From Porphyridium purpureum (Eukaryota; Rhodophyta; Bangiophyceae; Porphyridiales; Porphyridiaceae): a stretch of 64,000 nt of DNA. The notes beneath the pieces were generated by a model, which made no database searches, was not told where the DNA came from, and worked only from the letters and a program-made list of their open reading frames with translations. Where the stretch lies: assembly GCA_008690995.1 (NCBI GenBank), contig VRMN01000001.1, positions 4,836,001-4,900,000 of the forward strand. The letters run 5' to 3'. This document shows positions 36,822 through 47,306 of the stretch, one piece after another (within the stretch, counting starts at the first letter, position 1; each line of letters begins with the position of its first letter). The translations under genes were made by a program, and so were the position numbers.

Positions 36822-37233
36822 ATTTCACGCCTCTGCGGCGCCCGCGCTTCCCGCACAATCACGTCGCACGCGCGCGCAAGCTCACGCTCAGCCCCGCCGT
36901 CTGCGCGCTGCGTTGTTGCTCGTCGCCCGGCGCACTCGCGTCGCCCTCTCCGTCCCGCTGCTCCCGCACTTTCCGTGTCCCGCAACGAAACCGTCGCCGG
37001 AATGGGAGAAATTGTAATTTATGTGTAATTACTCCCTAAATTGCATCTGAACTGAACCGCACCGCATGGTTGGCGCCAACTGGGCGACGAGCGAAACGGA
37101 AGGCGGTGGAAATCCGGGCCGTGTGGCTGGGCAGTGGCCACGAGGTGGTTCGGCAGAATGTCGAGCACGGCAGAGACAGAGACAGAGAGCGGGAGAGAGA
37201 GATAGAGAGAGAGAGAGTTTGTGAGTAACGACG
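36822..37233. promoter_or_regulatory. Divergent promoter region, UBLCP1 / PSF1, with GA repeat
   Basis: 412 bp between two start codons with no gene seen. The PSF1 side carries a purine-rich imperfect (GA)n/(CAGAGA)n tract at about 37155-37217, ending about 17 bp before the ATG, so it is likely 5' UTR or core promoter. Confidence 0.45.
37155..37217. repeat. (GA)n purine tract
   Basis: Imperfect GA and CAGAGA repeats directly precede the PSF1 start codon. Confidence 0.9.
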
Positions 37234-37833
37234 ATGCATGGGCAGCGCGCGTTCGAGTTGGTGCAGCAGTTGCGGATGTCCGTGGGGCTGCCGGGGTACG
37301 ATGAGGCCGGGTTGAAAGAGGTGGCGTCGGAGATGCGCGACCTGCACGGCGTGCTGGTCGAGAGTATGCAGCAGATGCAGAGGCGCGTGCAGCATGGAGA
37401 AGCTTTGGATGAGGCGCAGGTCCGCGCCATACAGTGCTCGACGGTGGTGCATCTGCGAAGCGTGCAGCGAAACAAGCGCTGCGCGCTGGCGTACCTCGTG
37501 AACCGCGCGCGTCGCATCCAAATGCAGCGCTGGGAGCTCGGCGCCACCGCGGCGGCACGATCCGATAGCTGCATGAGCGCGCAAGAGGCAGACTTTCTCA
37601 GAAAGTACAGCGATATTCTTGGCGAATACTGCGACGCCGTCCAACTTGATGTCACCGCTGAGATCCAGCCTCCATCGGATCTACTAATCGAGGTGCGCGT
37701 CCAGGAAGATCTCGGCACTGTGCAGACCGAAGATGGCGCCATGCATCTAAGAAGAGGAACATCCTTGTATGTGAAGCGAGGTGATGTCGAGCATCTCATT
37801 CGTCAGGGCTCACTGGAGCAGGTGCAGAATTGA
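37234..37833 (+). CDS. PSF1: GINS complex subunit PSF1
   Basis: PSF1 is one of four GINS subunits; with CDC45 and MCM2-7 it forms the replicative helicase. At 199 residues it has family length. The A domain begins RAFELVQQLRMSVGLPGYDEAGLKEV and includes STVVHLRSVQRNKRCALAYLVNRARRIQMQRWELG, the family's most conserved stretch (here quoted as two overlapping pieces: STVVHLRSVQRNKRCALAYL and NRARRIQMQRWELG). The B domain follows: PPSDLLIEVRVQEDLGTV then HLRRGTSLYVKRGDVEHLIR and QGSLEQV. ATG start. It converges on UPF2 with 77 bp between stops. Confidence 0.95.
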   Translation: MHGQRAFELVQQLRMSVGLPGYDEAGLKEVASEMRDLHGVLVESMQQMQRRVQHGEALDEAQVRAIQCSTVVHLRSVQRNKRCALAYLVNRARRIQMQRWELGATAAARSDSCMSAQEADFLRKYSDILGEYCDAVQLDVTAEIQPPSDLLIEVRVQEDLGTVQTEDGAMHLRRGTSLYVKRGDVEHLIRQGSLEQVQN

Positions 37834-37910
37834 GGCGCAAACGGACAGTCAGGATTTACATAACGAACCAACTAAACGAGCCCGCCGCCACATTCACGTC
37901 CAAGTACTGG

Positions 37911-40900
37911 CTAGCTCCTACCACCGCTCTTCGGTTTGAAGAGGCCCGAAAACTTGACCAAGTGCGCATCCGGCTCATCGTCCCGCGGGTCCCTTGATGC
38001 CAGCGCAACGGGAAGGGTGGTATTATCACTTTCCTCACTGTTCAGTGTCTTGCTGCTGAGAACGAGTCGTTTCATTTCCAGCTGCGCAGCACGTTCATGC
38101 GCGTCCGACTCGAGTACAGACGTCGCCAAGCTCGAGTTCCGCGGAATTGCGAGCTCCTTGGCCTGGCTTTTAGCACCCTTGCGCACAAGCATGCGGAACG
38201 GAATCGTGTCTGGCTGCGCGTCGTCATTTGACGCCGGATTGGTCGCCGACGGCGAGGGGAGCGCATGAGCTGTATCTGTAGTCTGTGTCGATCCAGAACC
38301 AAACTCGCGCTTGCGCCCGAGTCCGTAGAGAGGAACAGACATACGCTGGACGCTGACTGAGCTCTTCGCCTGGCGAGCCGCCGAGATATTCTCCTGCAAG
38401 TACGCTGCCAGTTCACGGTCGAACTGTTCCTGTCCTTCCGCGCTGATTTCAAATTTCTCCGTGGCATACACAAGTTCCTCTTCGTCCTCGTCCTCCATGT
38501 TGTCGTCTTTGCCCTCATCCTCATCTTTACCCTCCGAAATTGAGTCCTCCGAATCAACGTCGTCATCCTCACTCTGCTTTTGAGACTCGTCACTCGTATC
38601 CGTCATAGAAGCATCGCCCTCAATAACAACGCCCACCACGGGCTGCTCGTCAAGCGCTTCAGAACCTGAGAGATTTTCTTCGTCTTCCTCATTTGCCTGT
38701 TCGTCAAGTTGCTCGCCCGGTTCTGGAGAAGAGGACATCGGGGTCACTGCGGCGGAATCCCTGGCACGTACAGGATCCGCGCCAAATGCAGAGTAGCCAT
38801 TTTCGGTGGGCTCGGACGCCAAAGAAGCCACGTTACCTCCTGATTCTACAGCGCCGGTTATCAACCATTCACGCAATGCAGCAGCAGTTGATCCATTAAC
38901 TTTCAAATAGTAAGGCAGATATGTCTGAAGCTGCTGCTGCTGCTGCTGCTCTGTGGGTGTCGAAAGACTGCTGTTCATATTCACATTCTGCATAACCACG
39001 AGCGAGACTTGCCGCACGGCGTCCTCATACGAAGTCGGCCGCTTGTAATTCTTTAAAATTCCAGTTGGGGCAAGCGAGTCCAAAGCGTCTTGCGTAACGT
39101 GCAAGGCGTCCAGCGGAATAACAACACCATGTTGAGGCTTGTTCCGCTGCTCGCTCTTCATCTCGCACTCCTGTCGAGCCTTTTGCCACAAGTACAATTC
39201 GAAAAACACCAAAAATATGCTCAGCCGCCTGCGCGCTCCGCCGCGACCTTGACTTGGCGCTGCGCCATGGCCAGCCGGAGAAGATAGCAACGCGACCGTG
39301 CTGCAAGTGCAGAGGATCGCACACACTTGATAGACACGGAAAAAGTCACCGGGCGGATCCCATGCATTGAAATGATGGTTGGACGGATCTAGACCGTATG
39401 CGATGAGCGCGAAGAGTACTTCGAATAACAGCTTGCTTTCAATGACGCCCGCACTGCACAACTCTGCCAGCAGAAGCATTTCTGCGTATCGACGTTGCCG
39501 CATGCCTCCCAACAAGAGTGGCGGACGCTGAAGGTGAAAACGAATGCTTTCACAGAGCATGTCAATAAGCCCAATCGTGAAGCCAGGATATACACTCCCA
39601 ATGCTTGCTGTGACAGGGCCAGTCCCAGACGCTGCTCCGCTCGTGCTAAACAACAAACCCACCAGTTTTGGCAGCGACGGCGCACGAAGACGTTCAGCAC
39701 ATAGCACCTGGTCAATCATAAACGCTTCAAACTGAGCATCGTTCCAGGGTAGTCTAAGCAGTTGGCGCAGGAGTGCTTGTCTATCCTTCCCAGGACCACG
39801 AGAATCGAAGTCTGAATACAGCAGCTGCCTCGCGTATTCCTGCAGAGGATCAAGCGCACGCTTCTGCTGCTGACGCGCCAGTGCGGCGGTGCGCGGGCGG
39901 CATCCAAAGTACGCCGCTTCTACCATGGTGCTGTGCCGAATATCCAAATTTTTCAGGGCCTGCACCCGCCAGAAGGTGTCTAACATGTTCCCCATGCGAA
40001 ACGCTGTCTCCGACGCTCGCAAAAGGTACTTTCCGCTCGTTTCAATCAAGTGACACGCCACGTCCACGTTGTGGTGGGCAAAGTCCACCAGGCAAAGATT
40101 CAGAAGCTCAAAGTAGAGCGACAGTGGTGCAAACACACGAAAATTAACCATTTCGCCGATAAAACGCGCATTCCGTACCCGTAGCATAAGCGCCTTGTCA
40201 TCTTGGTCCTTCTTCGACACCGTGGCGCGAAATTCCTCCTCCAGCGCAGCGACCAGTCCGGACACAAGCTCCGGGAATAGCGGTGCGAGCTCTGCGACAA
40301 AACGCGCATACAACGGAACCACATTTAGCTTGCTTGGCGGCACGCTACCCACAAGAAGCTTGGCCATCTTTCGCGCTCCGGTCTTGCTACCAATAACTGC
40401 AAAGGCAGCCGCCGCATTATCGATCTCATTCACCGTCTTACATGAAGGTAGCCGGTTCAGCAGCTGCTCGAGCGGGTTTTTCTCTGCCTTACCAGGCTTC
40501 GAAGATTTGCTCGATTTGGTCCCGGAGGATCCGGACGATTCCATCGTCGAAATGGCTCGACCTGTCACTAAAGCCTTGGCATCAGCATCTGGCAATACGG
40601 CCGCTTTCTCTGACGAAAGCGGATTTGTGTTCGCAGCAGAGTTCGCAGGCGTCGGCATCGTGGTTCGCTCTGCTGTAGGAGACGGAGTTTCCGCTTCAGC
40701 TTCAGATAGTGCAATAGTTCCGTCGTCCTGTACCGAGCCTGTATTCACTGCCTCTAGAGAGCGGCCGAGCGCAGCGGATGCTGAGACGAGATCGCCATCA
40801 CCAATCCTGACATCTTTCGACGCGAAAAGCTTCTTCAGGTCCGGAATGTCTTCGTAGAATGCGCGTTCCGAACTGTCAAACACAGAGTTCGGCGCACAGC

Positions 40901-43301
40901 TAGTGCCAGACGGGTTCAAAGCAGAAGTGGACGACGAAAACCCACCACTTGAAGACACAGACAATGGTGAGGAGTAGAATGTAGTGCTGTTTTCCACAAG
41001 ATTCAGGGGAAAGGTCCTTCCCTGCGCATTTGCCCCACTGCTATGGATCTGCATTTGCGGTGGATTCATACCCAGAGCATGCGCTAGATGCGTCGCGCAC
41101 GTGAGCATGCGGTCAACCGCGCGGCGCGAGCGCTCCAAAGGCATGGCATCTGCAACTGATCCATCGTTTCGAGTCTGTGCCGCGTAAAAGTCGGCCTCTG
41201 CTTTCATTGACGTATCGACGGCTTCTTTGAGCCATTGCTCCTCCACTTGTATCATGTAGTTTGCGAGCAATGACCTCAAGCCATGCTTGACCTGCGCCGA
41301 CGGCAAAATATCGTCCAACCACCTAAACGAGCTAGCGACGTCTGTGTGCGACGTTGCAGCCCAACAAGACGGATCCTCGCGCTGAACTTGTTCTTCGGCC
41401 AAGTACGCCAGTATATCTCGCTGCGCTTGCTGCAGTTCCATGAGCGAAGTGCGCTCATTAAAAAACTCGATTGCATGCGCGGCGGCAACCGAAGACACGA
41501 TGGATACATGGGAAACCCTGTCGTCCAGCCCAGTGCATTCGTCCTTGACGAGGGCCTTGAGCGCCGGGAGCAGCAAGCCGGACGCAGAGTCTGCTGGAAC
41601 GACGCCCAGGCAAACTAGCTCGCACAGCAAGCGCAGTGAACCCTTGGACGAGGCACTTTTCGCCAAGATCGGCACAAGCGCGGGGGCGAACTCTGGATAC
41701 TGCACCTGCAATTCGCTGCACAAGAGAGCGCATGCGTCTATCTGAGCCTCAGTCGTTGCTTTCATAAGCTTCCCAGCATCGGCCACGGCTGCGGCCATCT
41801 CTGTGACGTATCGCGACAGATTTAGATTGTAAGACTCGCCGATCAGCTGCCTACAGCCATCATCCCCCAACGTGTTCAGCTTGCTTAACTTGCGCACAAA
41901 GCCCGAACACTTCTTGAGGCTTGCATCACGGGACCCACAGTCGATTGGAGAGGAAGACGCGTCAGAGATTGACGACGGTGCTTCCAACGGCGCTGCACCG
42001 GTATGTATTTGACGGCGCGTATGGCGCCTCGCGTTTCTCTCCAGTGCATGCAGGAGCAGATCGTGCTTTCGGGCGATCTCTGCATACCTTTGCTGTTCTT
42101 CAAAAATTATGCGCTGGCGTTCCTTTTCCTCCGCCTCTTCGTCTTCCTTTTCCTTCAATTTCGAGGCCAGCTGCGCATCCCTTCCCCGTCGCTCTAACTC
42201 GTCCTTCTCATCAGATGTCGGCGTCTTATCTTGCTTGCCTGAACTGCGGTCAGAATTTTCTCGCCGCGCCAATTTTCCGCACAGATCATCACCAAGTTCT
42301 CGACGACGCTGCTGAACCATCACATCAATTTCTTCCTTTTTGAGCCCACGCTGCGTCGCCTTCCGTTCCATTCTGCGTTCTGCTTTGGCAGCTTTGACTG
42401 CATTTGGCGACTTAAAATCACCCGTCAGTACAAATGCATTTCCCACATTACTCGTGCCTACTTTGGATGCGGCAGACGAGCGCACCGGCGACTCCTTTGT
42501 ACTGCTTCCTCCTGCGTGTGAGCCTACAGTGTCCCTATCTTCCTTTTTACGACCTCCACCGGAACCATCAGCTTCTCTCCGCCGGCTTGATGAATGTGTT
42601 CTCAACGATGTAACACCCGAGGGGCTTGCAGGCGCTGCTGTCGACAATATTTCGGATCCGCTCGTTCCTTTACCGCCTTTACGGCCGCTATTGCGCTTTG
42701 ATTGTCGCTCTGTGCTAGCCGCTGACGCAGAATCGCTTTTAGATGTCACATCTTGCCTCGCAAAACCCTTCCGTGTGCTGCTGTTCTGACCACCAACTGC
42801 CTCACGTTGCAGCTTTTTTCGCGCTCGATTCGACATCGACGTGGCCTGCGCGTCTTTCTGAATTGCCTCGTTCATCGAGAACATCCCCGGTGCTATGATG
42901 CTTGACTGGTGCCTTCCTGCACTGCTTTGCTGACCCTTTCGCGCGCTTGCATCATGCACCAGGTCCGGTTGCGCATCCGCCGCTTCCGCGCCAGAGGTTG
43001 CGGCCAGCATACTCAGCGGCTTGTACTCTGGCGCAGACAAGGACAGCCCAGACACGCTAGCGCTGAGTAAGCTAGCACTAGGGGCCCCAGTCATGCCTGC
43101 CGTGCTACCGCGGCCCGCATGAACGCTCATACGATCGCTAAGACCAAGCTCACCATGAGAAGCACGGCCACTTGCATCGCCCGGCGGAATGAAGGGCTCG
43201 GCTTGGACAACCCATTGCGCGAACCGCGAGCTCGACGACGAGCTTCCCGTGCCGGCGTCCCCCGCATCCTCTCGGTCTTGCCCTGATCGTCCCCACTGCA
43301 T
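37911..43301 (-). CDS. UPF2: UPF2 nonsense-mediated decay factor
   Basis: UPF2 bridges UPF1 and UPF3 during nonsense-mediated mRNA decay. The first ATG gives 1,796 residues; the frame begins 20 codons earlier at a GTG. Residues 1 to ~460 are Ser/Lys/Glu-rich and probably disordered, longer than in human UPF2. MIF4G-1 starts near 464 (KCSGFVRKLSKLNTLG, NLNLSRYVTEMAAAVADA). MIF4G-2 starts near 940 (LEQLLNRLPSCKTVNEIDNA, VPLYARFVAELAPLFPELV, ARFIGEMVNFRVFAPLSLY). MIF4G-3 follows (GLIDMLCESIRFHLQRP, RRYAEMLLLAELCSAGVIES, PPGDFFRVYQVCAILCTC). A long acidic region and the UPF1-binding segment (AARQAKSSVSVQRMSVPLYG) close the protein. A short glutamine run lies near 38930-38951. The order matches UPF2 exactly, so the call is strong although the ends are divergent. 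Confidence 0.93.
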   Translation of the reverse strand: MQWGRSGQDREDAGDAGTGSSSSSSRFAQWVVQAEPFIPPGDASGRASHGELGLSDRMSVHAGRGSTAGMTGAPSASLLSASVSGLSLSAPEYKPLSMLAATSGAEAADAQPDLVHDASARKGQQSSAGRHQSSIIAPGMFSMNEAIQKDAQATSMSNRARKKLQREAVGGQNSSTRKGFARQDVTSKSDSASAASTERQSKRNSGRKGGKGTSGSEILSTAAPASPSGVTSLRTHSSSRRREADGSGGGRKKEDRDTVGSHAGGSSTKESPVRSSAASKVGTSNVGNAFVLTGDFKSPNAVKAAKAERRMERKATQRGLKKEEIDVMVQQRRRELGDDLCGKLARRENSDRSSGKQDKTPTSDEKDELERRGRDAQLASKLKEKEDEEAEEKERQRIIFEEQQRYAEIARKHDLLLHALERNARRHTRRQIHTGAAPLEAPSSISDASSSPIDCGSRDASLKKCSGFVRKLSKLNTLGDDGCRQLIGESYNLNLSRYVTEMAAAVADAGKLMKATTEAQIDACALLCSELQVQYPEFAPALVPILAKSASSKGSLRLLCELVCLGVVPADSASGLLLPALKALVKDECTGLDDRVSHVSIVSSVAAAHAIEFFNERTSLMELQQAQRDILAYLAEEQVQREDPSCWAATSHTDVASSFRWLDDILPSAQVKHGLRSLLANYMIQVEEQWLKEAVDTSMKAEADFYAAQTRNDGSVADAMPLERSRRAVDRMLTCATHLAHALGMNPPQMQIHSSGANAQGRTFPLNLVENSTTFYSSPLSVSSSGGFSSSTSALNPSGTSCAPNSVFDSSERAFYEDIPDLKKLFASKDVRIGDGDLVSASAALGRSLEAVNTGSVQDDGTIALSEAEAETPSPTAERTTMPTPANSAANTNPLSSEKAAVLPDADAKALVTGRAISTMESSGSSGTKSSKSSKPGKAEKNPLEQLLNRLPSCKTVNEIDNAAAAFAVIGSKTGARKMAKLLVGSVPPSKLNVVPLYARFVAELAPLFPELVSGLVAALEEEFRATVSKKDQDDKALMLRVRNARFIGEMVNFRVFAPLSLYFELLNLCLVDFAHHNVDVACHLIETSGKYLLRASETAFRMGNMLDTFWRVQALKNLDIRHSTMVEAAYFGCRPRTAALARQQQKRALDPLQEYARQLLYSDFDSRGPGKDRQALLRQLLRLPWNDAQFEAFMIDQVLCAERLRAPSLPKLVGLLFSTSGAASGTGPVTASIGSVYPGFTIGLIDMLCESIRFHLQRPPLLLGGMRQRRYAEMLLLAELCSAGVIESKLLFEVLFALIAYGLDPSNHHFNAWDPPGDFFRVYQVCAILCTCSTVALLSSPAGHGAAPSQGRGGARRRLSIFLVFFELYLWQKARQECEMKSEQRNKPQHGVVIPLDALHVTQDALDSLAPTGILKNYKRPTSYEDAVRQVSLVVMQNVNMNSSLSTPTEQQQQQQLQTYLPYYLKVNGSTAAALREWLITGAVESGGNVASLASEPTENGYSAFGADPVRARDSAAVTPMSSSPEPGEQLDEQANEEDEENLSGSEALDEQPVVGVVIEGDASMTDTSDESQKQSEDDDVDSEDSISEGKDEDEGKDDNMEDEDEEELVYATEKFEISAEGQEQFDRELAAYLQENISAARQAKSSVSVQRMSVPLYGLGRKREFGSGSTQTTDTAHALPSPSATNPASNDDAQPDTIPFRMLVRKGAKSQAKELAIPRNSSLATSVLESDAHERAAQLEMKRLVLSSKTLNSEESDNTTLPVALASRDPRDDEPDAHLVKFSGLFKPKSGGRS

Positions 43302-44241
43302 CCTCCTTTCCTCCACTCCCGCGTCGCGCCTCGAACACCGACTGCGAGTCGCGCGCACCACATACGCGTTCGATCTCCGTTCGCGCTAGGTTTACTTGGG
43401 TGTTGATCAGTTTGCGTTTGAGCGCCAGCACGGAGAGCGGTTGGAATAAGAGTCGCAGAGGAAAACAGGTCCCGCTCGACGCGCCGCTCGCCTGTGGCAT
43501 CCAGCGCACAACACCGGAACGCACTGGGACGCACGCGAACACGCACAACGACTGGATCAAGACTACAGTTTGCTTCAGGTGTTGTTTACTCGTAGACCGG
43601 GGCTGCGACAGACGCGCGCTCTTACCGAGACGCTTCGTGCGGGTACAAGTCAACGGTCGTGCCGGCGCAATAGTCGACAGCTCTCGCTCCCGCACCGATT
43701 TCCTGCCGTCGCTGCGATGCGCCTGCACTTGCCTCTGCAGCACTCCGTGTGAAAATGCCCGGTACGATGACCAAGCGAGCACGCCGAAAGCACGGCCGTC
43801 TGTGGCGCTAAAGATGGCTGCATGAACAAGACGCCGTCAGGACTCAAACTCGCGCGCACGCCGCTTGCTCTGTCCTGCGCGGCTACAAGTCGACGCAGCG
43901 ACACAAGCACGCAGCCGCAGCAACACAAGCACGCAGCCGCAGCAGCCGCCAAGTCCGAACGATGAGAGTAACTGTACCCCATCGATGTACCTTCTCACGC
44001 TTCCAGCCCGCTGCGTCTGAGATTTTTGGCGTGGTGGTTTTGGGGCGAGCGCGCTGTGTGTGCGACATGGCACAAGTCTGGCGTGCCGCAGTCGGACCTC
44101 AAGCCTGCGTGTGTGTGTGTCTGGGCGGCAAGGACGGCCGACGCAACGCTGGTGCGGGAGGGCGACAGACAACCAAGGCTGCGAGGCACTCGGTCCCGCA
44201 GCGCTGCCGACAGTTGGACTCAGGGAGATACACCGTGCAGG
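43302..44241. promoter_or_regulatory. 940-bp divergent region between UPF2 and H+-pyrophosphatase
   Basis: No gene is supported; frames here are short and Arg/Ala-rich. A 22-bp unit containing ACACAAGCACGCAGCCGCAG is repeated twice in tandem near 43900-43942. An in-frame open extension of the pyrophosphatase runs up to 44026 but has no ATG. Confidence 0.5.
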
Positions 44242-46527
44242 ATGGGGGGTGCAGACGTGACGCCTCCGGTCGAGTGGCAAGGCGCCGCTCGAGACGTGTG
44301 GTGGCAGGAGGGCGTGATTGTGCTCGTGCTCTTCGGCGCGGCAGTGGGGGCTATTATCTTTGCCGGCCTCCTGCTCGTATGGATCATGCGCCAGGATGAA
44401 GGCTCGTCCGAAATGAAGAAGATTGCGAACGACATTCGCACCGCGTCGAGGACATTTCTCTTTTGCCAGTATGGATGGATCGGCTCGCTGCTTGTCATTA
44501 CGGCGGTGATCATTTGGTACGTGACCTCGTCGTTGGTCATTGCCGCATCTTTTCTGTTCGGCGGCTGCTGCTCGGGAATTTCCGGCATCATTGCTCTCTG
44601 GTCGAGTGTCCAGGCAAATGTGCGTGTCACGGCATCCGCGGCAAAGAATAACTACGACTACGCGCTCAAAATCGCCTTTCGCGCCGGTGTCGTCGGCAGC
44701 ATGCTCATCATCAGTCTCTGCCTGTTAGGACTCGTTTTCATGTACTCTGTGCTTCGTCTGACCGGTGCTAGCGTGCACGGCGCACCGTACATGATGGCCG
44801 GTTTCGCATTTGGCGGGAGCTTCGTGGCATTGTTCGCGCAGCTGGCGGGTGGGATTTTCACAAAGGGCGCAGACATTGGTGCTGACCTGGTCGGCAAGGG
44901 CGAGGCCAGCTTGAGCGAGGACGATCCACGAAATCCGGCAGTCATGGTGGACCTTGTTGGAGACAATGTCGGTGACTGCGCCGGGCGCGGTGCCGACCTG
45001 TTCGAAAGCGTGGCTGCAGAGAATATTGGCGCAATGATCCTTGGCGCTGCAGTCGCCCGTCAGGTCCCTGGCTCTCCTAGCTCTGGCGTGAGCTACGTCT
45101 TATTTCCGCTCGTGCTGCATGCTGCCGGGCTGATGTGCACCGTCATTGGCATGTGGCTCGTACGCGCGAAGCGCATTGACGGGATCGTGGACAAGCCCAA
45201 ATTTGGCGAGGCAACAATTCTGACAGCCGATCCCGAGCAAACCCACAAACATTTGGAAGACCCAATGGTGCCGCTCCGGAATGCCATGGGCGCTTCGTTC
45301 GCGGTCGCCCTCATTGCGCTCTGGGTGTGCTGTGCCCTCTTGCTCAGGCTGGACGCATACCCCCGCGCTTGGCTGTGCTTTGCTGCGTGCGGCACGCTGG
45401 GACTTTTCATTTCACAGTTGTTTGTGATGTATGCCATCTTCTACACAGACTATCTCTTTGCTCCTACCCGCCAAGTCGCCCAGGCAAGTGCAAGCGGGGC
45501 AGCTATCACCATCATCCGCGGCGTGAGTCTAGGCGCCGAATCATCCATTCCTTGTTTGATTTCAATCGGCGGAGGCTTGCTGCTCTCGTACTTGATAGGC
45601 TCGTTCTCTGGAGTTCCGCGGTACGGAGGTTTGTTTGGCACGGCAATGGCCACCGTAGGGCTGCTCATGCCGAGCAGCATGCAGCTCGCCCTGGATATTT
45701 ACGGGCCAATTAGCGACAACGCGGGTGGCATTGCCGAGATGAGTTCGTGCTCTGCAGATGTGCGCGCGATCACGGATCGGCTGGATTCAGTCGGGAACAC
45801 CACAAAGGCAAACACCAAGGGGTATGCGGTCGGTTCAGCGGGACTCGCCGCGTTCTTGCTATTCCAGGCGTTCCGAGACAGCGTAAATCAAAACACGACG
45901 CAACGAGCCTTTTCGTCCGTGAACTTGGCAAACCCAATGCTGTTTGTCTCGGCCATGTTTGGCGTATGTTTGGTGTATGCATTCTCTGCGTACGCGCTCC
46001 GTGCAACAGTGGCTGCAGCGGAAGCTGTCGTCAAGGAGATCCGTCGCCAATTCGTCGAATCGCCCGGCATTCTGGAAGGCACGGTTCCGCCGGACTACTC
46101 TCAGTGTGTGAAGATCCTTGTGTTCTATGCCATTGCACGTGGCATGGTTGTGCCTGGGCTCATTGCTGTGCTCTCCCCGATCGTGAATGGCCTTTTGTTT
46201 CGCTACATCGGCACGCAGCTGGACAAGCCGTTACTTGGGGTGCAAGCGGCCGGTGCGCTCCTGTTGTCAGGGACGACTTCCGGCATCGTTCTTGCGCTGC
46301 TCTTCAATAATGCAGGAGGCGCCTGGGACAATGCAAAAAAGTACATCGAGTCTGGCAGACTCGCCGAGGGCGGCAAGAACTCAGAGGCGCACAAGGCAGC
46401 TGTGGTCGGGGATCTCGTCGGTGATGCATTCAAGGATGTGGCAGGCCCGTCACTGCATATTGTGGTCAAGACGTTGTCCACAGTAACGCTAGTCTTTGCA
46501 CCGCTGTTTCTCTGTCCCAATGCCTAG
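44242..46527 (+). CDS. Membrane H+-pyrophosphatase, K+-independent (type II)
   Basis: This pump hydrolyses pyrophosphate and moves H+ into the vacuole, Golgi or acidocalcisome lumen. The first ATG (MGGADVTPPVEW) gives 761 residues; the frame extends upstream only to a TTG. About 16 membrane helices are visible. The catalytic loops are intact: GADIGADLVGKGEASLSED, DDPRNPAVMVDLVGDNVGD and CAGRGADLFESVAAENIGAM (~225), plus DNAGGIAEMS and the C-terminal NAGGAWDNAKKYIESG and AAVVGDLVGDAFKDVAGPS. The diagnostic SVGNTTKANTKGYAVGSA (~517) has Lys after GNTT, the marker of the K+-independent AVP2-like class; K+-dependent pumps have Ala there. In plants type II pumps sit in the Golgi. The usual EGxxxP loop is shortened to KGEASL, a change to note. 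Confidence 0.95.
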   Translation: MGGADVTPPVEWQGAARDVWWQEGVIVLVLFGAAVGAIIFAGLLLVWIMRQDEGSSEMKKIANDIRTASRTFLFCQYGWIGSLLVITAVIIWYVTSSLVIAASFLFGGCCSGISGIIALWSSVQANVRVTASAAKNNYDYALKIAFRAGVVGSMLIISLCLLGLVFMYSVLRLTGASVHGAPYMMAGFAFGGSFVALFAQLAGGIFTKGADIGADLVGKGEASLSEDDPRNPAVMVDLVGDNVGDCAGRGADLFESVAAENIGAMILGAAVARQVPGSPSSGVSYVLFPLVLHAAGLMCTVIGMWLVRAKRIDGIVDKPKFGEATILTADPEQTHKHLEDPMVPLRNAMGASFAVALIALWVCCALLLRLDAYPRAWLCFAACGTLGLFISQLFVMYAIFYTDYLFAPTRQVAQASASGAAITIIRGVSLGAESSIPCLISIGGGLLLSYLIGSFSGVPRYGGLFGTAMATVGLLMPSSMQLALDIYGPISDNAGGIAEMSSCSADVRAITDRLDSVGNTTKANTKGYAVGSAGLAAFLLFQAFRDSVNQNTTQRAFSSVNLANPMLFVSAMFGVCLVYAFSAYALRATVAAAEAVVKEIRRQFVESPGILEGTVPPDYSQCVKILVFYAIARGMVVPGLIAVLSPIVNGLLFRYIGTQLDKPLLGVQAAGALLLSGTTSGIVLALLFNNAGGAWDNAKKYIESGRLAEGGKNSEAHKAAVVGDLVGDAFKDVAGPSLHIVVKTLSTVTLVFAPLFLCPNA

Positions 46528-46646
46528 ATTAGCTCTTTGCGGATATGGCCGCGAAGCAGCGTCAACGAAGAAGGAAAGCATGCGTATTCTATTCGTGAGA
46601 AAGAAAACGTTTGCCGGTTTTGTCGGGTTTGCTGTATTCACTCTGC

Positions 46647-47306
46647 CTACCAGTGATTCGTACCTGGCGCTCCCTTGAATGGTCCCTTAATCCACGAGTT
46701 AATCCAGCCTCCGTAAAAGCCGCCCTCCTGTGGAACCACCTTCTCGCCGTCGACTTGGCACTCGTCCACGCGCCCCGCATAGACTGCCAGATGGCCTAGG
46801 ATAGGCTTGTACTGCGGATCAGAAGGCGCTTCGTAGCTCCACGCCACCCGATCGAACCTCTTCCCGTCCACAACAAAGCTCCAGTAGGTAGCCTTTCCTT
46901 TGAACTCGCAAAATGACGAGCCAGTTGCGCGCTCCTGCTCCAAGTACTGAGCGTCAAAATGGGCACGCGGGATGTAGTAGGTTGGCGGGTGGTAAGTCTC
47001 CAGAATTCTGTACGCACCGGTGGAATCGGCGACCAGCTTTCCGTTCGCGAAGACCTTTACGCGGCGGTTGGCCAACTCGAGTCGCGGCGGCCTCGGGTAG
47101 TCCCAGCAACTCTCCTCGCCGGGGCCAATCGGCTCGCGCGCCGCGCGCATCGCGGCAGCACTGCGCGAGAGGGAGAGCGCGCGCACCGCTCGGTAAGTCG
47201 AGTGGGTGGGTTTAACAAGCGCCACGGCCACCACAAACCCAGCCATCAGCCAGAGGACACACCAGCGTCCGAGTTTTGTCGCTGCCACGTGGAGTACGCA
47301 CGTCAT
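46647..47306 (-). CDS. DUF427 (NTP_transf_9) domain protein with membrane anchor
   Basis: The 219-residue product starts with an ATG and a hydrophobic segment (~12-30, LGRWCVLWLMAGFVVAVALV), a signal anchor or signal peptide. The rest fits the DUF427 fold: RVKVFANGKLVADSTGAYRI, LETYHPPTYYIPRAHFDAQY, SSFCEFKGKATYWSFVV, VAWSYEAPSD, and GHLAVYAGRVDECQVDGEKV. DUF427 proteins are common in bacteria and fungi and have no established activity; the HPPTYYIP and CEFKGKATYW blocks are the conserved pocket. The gene is head to head with the metallothionein-like gene (230 bp). Confidence 0.85.
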   Translation of the reverse strand: MTCVLHVAATKLGRWCVLWLMAGFVVAVALVKPTHSTYRAVRALSLSRSAAAMRAAREPIGPGEESCWDYPRPPRLELANRRVKVFANGKLVADSTGAYRILETYHPPTYYIPRAHFDAQYLEQERATGSSFCEFKGKATYWSFVVDGKRFDRVAWSYEAPSDPQYKPILGHLAVYAGRVDECQVDGEKVVPQEGGFYGGWINSWIKGPFKGAPGTNHW

